In this document: piece by piece, positions 56,344 through 64,000 of the stretch
How the letters are laid out: the number at the start of each line of letters is the position of its first letter
Position numbering within the stretch: position 1 is the stretch's first letter
Assembly: GCA_963751775.1 (NCBI GenBank)
Contig: CAVVVW010000018.1
Coordinates: 1-64,000, forward strand
Direction: 5' to 3'
DNA length: 64,000 nucleotides
Origin: CADEEN01 sp963751775
GTDB taxonomy: Bacteria > Pseudomonadota > Gammaproteobacteria > Burkholderiales > Burkholderiaceae_C
Notes under the pieces: generated by a model
What the model was told of the DNA's origin: nothing
What the model saw: the letters and a program-made list of their open reading frames with translations, nothing else
The model's database searches: none
Position numbers and translations under genes: made by a program

Positions 56344-56349
56344 TACAAT
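56344..56349 (+). promoter_or_regulatory. Putative -10 element of the second DEAD-box helicase
   Basis: TACAAT followed by about 130 bases of leader before the helicase ATG. The hexamer is the same as in the putative promoter of the first helicase. No convincing -35. Confidence 0.35.
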
Positions 56350-56485
56350 CCGGCTTGCGCTGCGGCTTCCAGTCATCGTGGCGCGGTCGATTCCGACGCC
56401 TCAAATCTCTCGCGCCTACCGACTGGTGCACCCGCAACGGGTGACAGCAGGCAGCGAACCACGGCCCCATGGCGGGCCTCCCAAA

Positions 56486-57827
<1,342 letters not shown>

Positions 57828-57954
57828 TCACGCAGCGGCCGTTTGCGCGCGGGCCCGGCCCCGCGCGTGCAACGCGCATTGCGCTGCGCCAAGGCCGCAG
57901 CGCCGCCGGCGTGGTCGAATGGGCGCCACTGCAATCCCCTGGGCGGGCAGAGCC

Positions 57955-59310
57955 ATGAAACTCACCAGTTACGGCGCGGCCGACGGCGTCACCGGCTCGA
58001 AACACCTGATCGAGTTCGCGGGCACGCGCATCCTGCTCGACTGCGGCCTGTTCCAGGGCCTCAAGCTGCACCGCGAACGCAATTGGCAGCCGATCCCGTT
58101 CGATCTGGCCGGCGTCGATGCGGTGGTGCTCAGCCACGCCCACCTCGACCACAGCGGCTTCCTGCCGGTGCTGGTCAAGCGCGGCTACCGCGGCCCGGTC
58201 TATGCCAGCACGGCCACCCGCGATCTGGGCGACGTGCTGCTGCGTGACAGTGCGCGTTTGCAGGAGGAAGACGCGCGGCGGACCAACCGCTACGGCCTGT
58301 CCAAGCACGGCACGGCATTGCCGCTGTACACCGGTGCCGACGCGGTGCGCGCGGTGCAGCGCATCACGCCGCTGGCGGCCGGACGCAGCGTCAAGGTCGG
58401 ATCGGTCGAGATTTCGCTGACCCCCGTCGGCCACCTGCTCGGTGCCAACGCGCTGACCCTGGCCGCCGGGCGCGAACGCATCGTCTACTCCGGCGACCTC
58501 GGTCGCCAGCACGACCTGCTGCTGCCGCCGCCCGAGCGCATCGCTCGCGCCGACGTGCTGCTGATCGAGGCCACCTATGGCAACCGGGTGCATCCGAAGG
58601 ACGACCCCCAGGCCGCTCTGGGCGACATCATCCGCCGCACCGTGCAGCGCGGCGGCAGCGTGCTGCTGCCCTCCTTCGCGGTCGGCCGCGCGCAGGCCTT
58701 GCTGTTGGTGCTGCAACGCCTCAAGCGCGCGGGCGACATCCCGCCGTCGCTGCCGATCTTTCTCGACAGCCCGATGGCGATTGCCGCCACCGAGGTGACG
58801 CTGCGCCACCGCAAGCTGCTCGCGGTGCCGCGGCGCGAGATCGACACCCTGACCGACGGCGTGCGCTTCATCGAGACGGCGGCGCAGTCGCAGCGCCTGA
58901 CGCGCTCGCGCTACCCGGCCGTGATCATCTCGGCCAGCGGCATGGCCACCGGCGGCCGCGTGCTGCACCACCTGCAGGCGATGGCCCCCAACGAGCACCA
59001 TCACATCGTCTTCCCCGGCTTCCAGGTGGCCGGCACGCGTGGCGCACGCCTGGTGGCGGGCGAGCGCGAAGTGAAGATCTTCGGCGAGATGGTGCCGGTG
59101 CGCGCCGAGGTCAGCCACCTCGAGGGATTCTCGGGCCACGCCGACGCCGACGAACTGATGCAGTGGCTGCGCGGCTTCGAGCGTGCGCCGCGCCACACCT
59201 TCGTCGTGCACGGCGATCCCGACGCCACCGATGCCCTGCGCTTTCGCATCGGCAACGAGTTGGGCTGGCGCGCCAGCGTGCCGCCGCACGCGCAGACCGT
59301 CGAAAGCTGA
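57955..59310 (+). CDS. MBL-fold beta-CASP RNA-processing exonuclease-like protein
   Basis: 451 residues. Zinc motifs are LSHAHLDHSG (HxHxDH), GHLLGANAL and SGDLGRQHD. The beta-CASP insert has LLPSFAVGRAQALLLVL, and the C-terminal motifs are SASGMATGGRVLHHL, FSGHADADEL and VVHGDPDATDALR. This architecture matches the CPSF73/YSH1-like (COG1236) bacterial group. Ribonuclease activity is expected but unproven. Intact. The upstream 127 bases contain GC-rich dyads only. Confidence 0.9.
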   Translation: MKLTSYGAADGVTGSKHLIEFAGTRILLDCGLFQGLKLHRERNWQPIPFDLAGVDAVVLSHAHLDHSGFLPVLVKRGYRGPVYASTATRDLGDVLLRDSARLQEEDARRTNRYGLSKHGTALPLYTGADAVRAVQRITPLAAGRSVKVGSVEISLTPVGHLLGANALTLAAGRERIVYSGDLGRQHDLLLPPPERIARADVLLIEATYGNRVHPKDDPQAALGDIIRRTVQRGGSVLLPSFAVGRAQALLLVLQRLKRAGDIPPSLPIFLDSPMAIAATEVTLRHRKLLAVPRREIDTLTDGVRFIETAAQSQRLTRSRYPAVIISASGMATGGRVLHHLQAMAPNEHHHIVFPGFQVAGTRGARLVAGEREVKIFGEMVPVRAEVSHLEGFSGHADADELMQWLRGFERAPRHTFVVHGDPDATDALRFRIGNELGWRASVPPHAQTVES

Positions 59311-59520
59311 GCGCCCGCTTCGGCTGCGGCCGTCACTGCGTGAGCGAAGCGCCGCGCCACTGCGAGTGGATTGCGCCTGTGTGCGTTCGATTGGGCCTTG
59401 CCGGCAAGTCGCGCCGACCTGCTTGCAGTTTGTAGTGCCTGCTGACAGCTGACGCACGGGAAGGCAGCTATGGTGCGCCTGCCCGCCCCTGAGTGCAGAC
59501 AACCCCGACAGCCGCAAGCC

Positions 59521-60011
59521 ATGAGTCACGACGCCATGAACACCCGTTGGGAGGGCACCGACCTCCTGGTACTGCGCGACGAGCGCGAGATCGACCGCAT
59601 CGCGTCGCGCGATATCCACCGCGTGATCCTGGTGTGCCACGGCGGCGATTCACCCAGCGACCTGCGCTTTGCGGTGGTCGAGACCCTCACCGACCACATC
59701 CTCCTGCCCGCCGCCAGCGGCATCGCCGGGCGGGTGTACTTCGAGCGTCAGGCCTTCTGGGCGCAGCGCCGTGCGTCTACTGGGTCGACGATGCGCGCGC
59801 CCCGCTGCCGCGTCGCCTGCTGCCCGGCGTGTGGCTGCTGCGGCGCCATCAGCCGGGCTACATGCGCTTGCCGCACGCCGAGCTGGCCGGCGTGATCGAA
59901 CAGTGGCCGCTCGACGGTCCGCACAGTTGGGAACAGCGCAAGTGGGCGCGGATCGTTCGTAAGCAGATGTTGCGGCCGGCGAATGGCTCCACCGGGCTGC
60001 GCCCGAGTTGA
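59521..60011 (+). CDS. Uncharacterised protein, about 163 aa (frameshift)
   Basis: Starts at the ATG at 59521 or 59536. The N-terminal half (DRIASRDIHRVILVCHGGD, then VETLTDHILLPAASGIAG) and C-terminal half (VYWVDDARAPLPRRLLPGVW, HSWEQRKWARIVR) lie in adjacent frames. A missing base near 59770 separates them. Trp- and Arg-rich, no signal peptide, no membrane helix. I do not recognise a family. A strong terminator follows. The 210-base spacer upstream shows no clear gene or promoter. Confidence 0.6.
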
Positions 60012-60030
60012 TCGGGCACGGACAAACAGA

Positions 60031-60054
60031 AAACCCGGCCGAGGCCGGGTTTTT
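60031..60054. terminator. Bidirectional Rho-independent terminator
   Basis: AAACCCGGCC (60031-60040) and GGCCGGGTTT (60043-60052) form a near-perfect hairpin with a T run to 60054 and an A run on the other side (AGAAAACCC). It serves the plus-strand gene ending at 60011 and the minus-strand gene ending at 60086. Confidence 0.88.
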
Positions 60055-60085
60055 CTTGGCGCAGCCGAAGCCGCGAACTGACGAC

Positions 60086-60329
60086 TTACTTGGGCGCGGA
60101 GGCCGACTTCGCGGCAGCCGACGCCGGCTTGGCGGCCGGCTTGGCAGCCGGCTTTTGAGCAGGCTTTTGCGCCGGCTTGGTGGTCGGGCTTGGCGGCGGC
60201 CGAAGCGGGTGCCGCCGGGGTCGCCGCAGCGGCCGGTGCCGCAGGCTTTGCAGCGGGCGCCGACGCGGTCTGGGCTTGTGCGGCGGCAACGAAGGCCATG
60301 GCGGCCAGGACGGTCAGGAGCTTGTTCAT
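60086..60329 (-). CDS. Small exported Ala/Lys/Pro-rich protein (frameshift)
   Basis: About 80 residues from the ATG at 60329. A clear signal peptide (MNKLLTVLAAMAFVAAAQAQ) is followed by low-complexity repeats of Ala-Pro and then KPAQKPAQKPAAKPAAK. After correcting one extra base near 60185 it ends SAAAKSASAPK. It resembles the lysine/alanine-rich tails of histone-H1-like or cell-wall-binding proteins, but is exported. Function unknown; could contact DNA, lipopolysaccharide or peptidoglycan through its positive charge. Confidence 0.65.
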
Positions 60330-60453
60330 GTGCTTGTATCGATGGATGGCAGAGCAAGGCGCTCAAGGCCGACAACGGCTCCTCGGGCCTGTCGGTTGAC
60401 AGCCCGCACCGGCCAGGGCCCGTTCACACGACCGACGGCAACGTGAACAGGCC

Positions 60454-61306
60454 CTAATCGAAGCGCCCTTCGCGCAGCCACTTGGTGGCGACCCACTTTT
60501 CGCCGGCGATGACCGGCGAGCCGCCGTGCAGGGTGCGGGTGATCGGATGCGGCCGGTCGTAGCTGAAGAAGACGGCATTGCCCTTGATCGGCGCCACTTC
60601 GAGCGCCACGTCGGGGAACGACGTGCCGCCGCCCTTGTTCGGGTGCGCTGAGGTACATCACCAGCGAGCCGACACGCTGGCCACCGCGCTTGAGAATCGT
60701 CGCCGTGCCGGCCTTGGCCGGGTCGAAGTAGTCGTGGTGCGGTCGGTACTCGGCACCCGGCAGGTAGTGCAGCACCTGCAGGCCTTCGCCGTTTTCCAGC
60801 GGCCACTGCAGCAGCCTGGCGATGCGCGCCTCGATGCGCGCACACAGCGGGTTCTCGCCGCGCGCGAAGAACATGCCCGAGCTGGTCCGCAGCGGATTGA
60901 CTTCGCTGCCGCCGGTCTCGGTTTGCACGGTTTCCGAACGCACCAGGCGCGGCCGGGCCAGCGCCACCATGCCGTCGCACTCCTCGTCGGACAACAGGCT
61001 GCCGAACACCACCACCCGCGGCTGCAGCATGCTCATCAAGACCTGCACGCGGCGGTCGCCGGCGTCGAGCCACAGCGGCGAATCGGCGAGGTCGGGCCCC
61101 GGCACCGGCACCGGCGGCGGCAGCCCGGCCGCTTTGGCATGCTCGGCCAGGAAGCCGCCCAACGTGTCTTCCAGCGCCTGGATGGCGACGTCCTCGGCCC
61201 AGCCGCTGGCGCGCATGGAATCGAGCACGGTCTCGGGTTTGTGACCCGCCTGCGCCTGGGCAACGATCCATTGGCGCAATTCGGGGGTGACTTGCTGGCT
61301 GGCCAT
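60454..61306 (-). CDS. 2OG-Fe(II) oxygenase, prolyl-4-hydroxylase type, with N-terminal helical domain (frameshift)
   Basis: About 283 residues. The N-terminal 60 residues (TPELRQWIVAQAQAGHKPE and following) form a UBA-like helical module. The P4H domain has VVVFGSLLSDEECDGMVALA, the iron motif YRPHHDYFDP (HxD), YLSAPEQGGGTSFP and the distal His with the 2-oxoglutarate Arg near RPHPITRTLHGG. One extra base near 60640 separates the last segment. Target unknown; bacterial relatives may hydroxylate proline in translation factors or small peptides. Confidence 0.87.
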
Positions 61307-61402
61307 CGCGCCATTCTGGCAGCCGCCTGACGTGCCACCGGGCCCTTGATGTAACGCCGTCCGACCCCAGTTACCGGCCTCCGCATCCTGGTCTCGTCGC
61401 CC

Positions 61403-62527
61403 ATGAATCGATACTCGATACGACAGCGTTGGTCCCGTGCCTGGACCGTCATTGGCGTGGCGGTGGCGTTGGCCGGCACCGCCCTGCTGACCATGCATGG
61501 CGCGGTGCTGGGCCGTACCGACGCCGGGCCGCGCAGCGTCGCGCCGCGCGGCGCGCTCGGTGCCGACGAGCAGGCCAACATCGAGCTCTTTCGCAAGGCC
61601 TCGCCTTCGGTGGTGCACATCACCACGCTGGAGACGCAGCGCGACCTGTTCTCGATGAACGTGGAGCAGGTGCCGCTCGGCACCGGCACCGGCTTCGTCT
61701 GGGACGAGCGCGGCCACATCGTCACCAACTTCCACGTCATCCAGGGCGGCAGCGCCGCGCGCGTCACGCTGGCCGACCAGAGCAGCTACCCGGCCAAGCT
61801 CGTCGGCGCCTTCCCCGACCGCGACCTGGCGGTGCTGAAGATCGACGTGCCCGCCGCCAAGCTGCCGCCGATCGCGCTGGGCAGCAGCCGCGACCTGCTG
61901 GTCGGCCAGCGCGTGTACGCCATCGGCAACCCGTTCGGCCTCGACCAGACGCTGACCACGGGCATCGTCAGCGCGCTCAACCGCGAGATCGAATCGTTCA
62001 ACCAGCGCACCATCCGCGGCGTGATCCAGACCGACGCCGCGATCAACCCCGGCAACTCCGGCGGCCCGCTGCTCGACTCGGCCGGGCGGCTGATCGGCGT
62101 CAACACGCAGATCGCCAGCCCGAGCGGCGCGAGTGCCGGCATCGGCTTCGCGATCCCGGTCGACGAGGTCAATCGCATCGTGCCGCGGCTGATCCGCGAC
62201 GGCCGCTATGTGCGTCCCGCGCTGGGCGTGACGGCCGGTCCGGCGGCCTTGCAGCGGGCATTGAACCTGCCCAAGGGGGTGGCGCTGGTCCAGGTCGATG
62301 GCAGCGGGCCGGCGGCGCGGGCCGGCCTGCAGCCGTTTCGCCGCGGCGCCAATGGCGAAGTCGTGGGCGGTGACGTGATCACCGCGATCAACGACGAACC
62401 GGTGGCCGACCTCGATCAGATGCTGGCGCAACTCGAGCGCCGCCAGCCCGGCGACAGCGTCACGCTCAGCGTCTGGCGCAACGGCCAGACCCGCAAGCAG
62501 CGCGTGGTGCTGGCCAGCGGCGAATAG
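61403..62527 (+). CDS. S1C serine protease, DegP/HtrA family
   Basis: 374 residues. An N-terminal signal/anchor helix (about 15-35) precedes a trypsin-like domain with the triad His in IVTNFHVIQG, Asp in FPDRDLAVLKID and Ser in NPGNSGGPLLDSAG. One PDZ domain begins near residue 275 (RPALGV). One PDZ and an uncleaved-looking helix resemble DegS or plant-type Deg proteases more than DegP. Periplasmic quality control is the expected role. Divergent from the 2OG-Fe oxygenase. Confidence 0.92.
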   Translation: MNRYSIRQRWSRAWTVIGVAVALAGTALLTMHGAVLGRTDAGPRSVAPRGALGADEQANIELFRKASPSVVHITTLETQRDLFSMNVEQVPLGTGTGFVWDERGHIVTNFHVIQGGSAARVTLADQSSYPAKLVGAFPDRDLAVLKIDVPAAKLPPIALGSSRDLLVGQRVYAIGNPFGLDQTLTTGIVSALNREIESFNQRTIRGVIQTDAAINPGNSGGPLLDSAGRLIGVNTQIASPSGASAGIGFAIPVDEVNRIVPRLIRDGRYVRPALGVTAGPAALQRALNLPKGVALVQVDGSGPAARAGLQPFRRGANGEVVGGDVITAINDEPVADLDQMLAQLERRQPGDSVTLSVWRNGQTRKQRVVLASGE

Positions 62528-62565
62528 CGCCGGCCACTGCGCCGCACTCGCGGGTCGCCGGGCGC

Positions 62566-64000
62566 TCAGCCGACCCAGCGCCGCGCGTTGTGGAACATGC
62601 GCATCCAGGGGCTGGGCGCGCTCATGTCGCCGCCGCTCCAGCTCATCTGCACGTTGCGAAAGACGCGCTCGGGATGCGGCATCAGCGCCGTGAAGCGGCC
62701 GTCGGCGGTGGTGACCGCCGTCAGGCCGTCCGGGCTGCCGTTGGGGTTGGCGGGGTAGGCCTCGGTGGCGCGGCCGTCGTTGGCGACGAAGCGCATCGCG
62801 CGCTGCACGGCCTTCGCGTCGCCGCGCTGCGAGAAATCGGCATAGCCCTCGCCGTGCGCGACGGCGATCGGCATGCGGCTGCCCGCCATGCCCGCGAAGA
62901 ACAGCGATGGCGACGCGAGCACCTCGACCATCGACAGGCGGGCCTCGAACTGCTCGCTCCTGTTGCGCGTGAACTGCGGCCAGGCGGCGGCGCCCGGAAT
63001 GATCGGTGCCAGCGCCGCCATCATCTGGCAGCCGTTGCACACACCCAGCGCGAAGCTGTCGTTGCGCTTGAAGAAGGCGGCGAATTGTTCGGCCAATGCC
63101 GGGTTGAACAGGATCGAGCGGGCCCAGCCCTCGCCGGCGCCCAGGGTGTCGCCATAGGAGAAGCCGCCGCAGGCGACGAAGCCGATGAATTGGTCGAGCC
63201 GCGCGCGGCCTGTCTGCAGGTCGCTCATGTGCACGTCGAAGGTGTCGAAGCCGGCCTGCGCCAGCGCGTAGCTCATCTCGACCTGCGAGTTGACGCCTTG
63301 CTCGCGCAGGATCGCCAGCCGCGGGCGCGTGGTGTGCACCGCGGGTGCCGTGGCCGGGTCGAATGTCAGGTGCAGGTGCAGGCCCGGGTCATCGGTGCGG
63401 CCCGCGGCCGCGTGTTCGGCATCGGCACAGGCCGGGTTGTCGCGCTGGCGGGCGATGCGCCAACTGACCTCGTCCCACTGCCCATGCAACTCGGCCAGCG
63501 GCGCGGCGAACACCGTCTTGGCGTCGCGCCAGACCTCGACCACGCCGCGATCGTTGGTCTTGCCGATGGCATGCGCGTGCCTGGCCAGGCCGAACGCGCG
63601 CAACACCGCCATCACCGCGTCGCGATCGCGCTGCGCACCTGGATCAGCGCGCCGAGTTCTTCGTTGAACAGCGCCGCCAGGGTGCGTTCGTTGCGCCGCT
63701 CGCTGACCTGTTGCGCCCAGTTCTTGGCGTCGCCGAATTCGGCGCGGCTGTCGCTGATGCCGTCGCCTTCGGTGACAAGCAGGTCGACGTTCAGGCTCAC
63801 GCCGCGATGGCCGGCGAACGCCATCTCGCACGCCGCGGCCCACAGCCCGCCGTCGCTGCGGTCGTGGTAGGCCAGCAGCCTGTCCTCGTGGCGCAATTGG
63901 TTGATGGCGGCCACCAGCGACTTCAGCGACTGCGGGTCGTCGAGGTCGGGCACGCCGTCGCTTCGCTGCAGCCGAACTGGCCCAGCACCTGCGCCAGCAT
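62566..64000 (-). CDS. purL: Phosphoribosylformylglycinamidine synthase, C-terminal part (5' end beyond the window; two frameshifts)
   Basis: Fourth enzyme of purine synthesis. Visible are AYHDRSDGGLWAAACEMAFAG (AIRS-like C domain), then the class I glutaminase: RLAILREQGVNSQVEMSYA, GFVACGGFSYGDTLGAGEGWA, the catalytic Cys in LGVCNGCQM, and MPHPERVFRNVQ with the catalytic His. The end is WMRMFHNARRWVG. About 480 of roughly 1,300 residues are here; the start lies past 64000. One-base breaks near 63635 and 63957 interrupt an otherwise intact gene. Confidence 0.94.
   Translation of the reverse strand, partial: CWRRCWASSAAAKRRRARPRRPAVAEVAGGRHQPIAPRGQAAGLPRPQRRRAVGRGVRDGVRRPSRREPERRPACHRRRRHQRQPRRIRRRQELGATGQRAAQRTHPGGAVQRRTRRADPGAQRDRDAVMAVLRAFGLARHAHAIGKTNDRGVVEVWRDAKTVFAAPLAELHGQWDEVSWRIARQRDNPACADAEHAAAGRTDDPGLHLHLTFDPATAPAVHTTRPRLAILREQGVNSQVEMSYALAQAGFDTFDVHMSDLQTGRARLDQFIGFVACGGFSYGDTLGAGEGWARSILFNPALAEQFAAFFKRNDSFALGVCNGCQMMAALAPIIPGAAAWPQFTRNRSEQFEARLSMVEVLASPSLFFAGMAGSRMPIAVAHGEGYADFSQRGDAKAVQRAMRFVANDGRATEAYPANPNGSPDGLTAVTTADGRFTALMPHPERVFRNVQMSWSGGDMSAPSPWMRMFHNARRWVG

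Overview
The window is a GC-rich (roughly two-thirds G+C by eye) stretch of bacterial chromosome. Its gene families and gene order point to a betaproteobacterium of the order Burkholderiales. The runs rpsP-rimM-trmD-rplS, nudix-cobD/cbiB-rsgA-phhB-M48-orn and murJ-rpsT-argD-argF are typical of the Comamonadaceae/Rubrivivax/Leptothrix side of that order. This placement is inference from memory of gene order, not a computed phylogeny. I see no rRNA, tRNA, insertion sequence, prophage or CRISPR array.

Layout. 1-0.95 kb: nadC, with a possible start of the next NAD gene at the left edge. 1.2-4.9 kb: tonB-exbB-exbD-exbD plus a secreted TPR protein. 5-9.4 kb: a plus-strand run of small metabolic genes (MBL hydrolase, SDR, GDT1-type cation transporter, GFA protein, PaaI-type thioesterase, glyoxalase I, PaiB-like flavoprotein). 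9.4-11.9 kb: Entner-Doudoroff genes edd-eda with a HexR-like operator. 11.9-17.8 kb: chaC, a MocA-like nucleotidyltransferase, pdxH, msrA, a DEAD-box helicase with a long leader, a DUF2087 gene and orn. 17.9-24.3 kb: M48 protease, phhB, rsgA, a CobD/CbiB-family gene, a nudix gene and the rplS/trmD/rimM/rpsP group. 24.5-33.4 kb: GNAT and TM2 genes, pit with its DUF47 partner, and a long minus-strand run murJ-sirB1-(small ORF)-hda-HAD-pcnB-folK. 33.5-36.2 kb: rpsT, argD, argF. 36.2-43.2 kb: tryptophan catabolism to anthranilate (kynB, kynU, kynA), flanked by a probable anthranilate-CoA ligase and a second acyl-CoA synthetase, with a repeat-filled intergenic island at 38.8-39.3 kb. 43.2-47.8 kb: zinc metallopeptidase, TAXI-type binding protein, Xaa-Pro aminopeptidase, tiny secreted protein. 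47.8-52.7 kb: LytTR regulator, histidine kinase, large zinc-protease lipoprotein. 53-64 kb: CcoN-like small membrane protein, ettA, an MFS transporter, a second DEAD-box helicase, a beta-CASP nuclease, two uncharacterised genes, a prolyl-4-hydroxylase-type oxygenase, a DegP/HtrA protease, and purL running off the right edge.

The strongest global signal is technical. About 29 single-base frame breaks hit 21 loci, including essential or near-essential genes (purL, murJ-operon genes, nadC, argF, pdxH). Both halves of each protein remain intact in adjacent frames. I read this as residual indel error in an unpolished assembly, and it means several apparent fusions and truncations should not be taken at face value.

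I did not find a convincing undescribed defence, mobile or biosynthetic system. The items most worth a second look are the nested inverted-repeat island between kynB and kynU, the 22-codon ORF coupled to kynB, the HexR-like operator between edd and chaC, a recurring promoter-like hexamer 6-9 bases before start codons (possible leaderless transcripts), and several small uncharacterised proteins.
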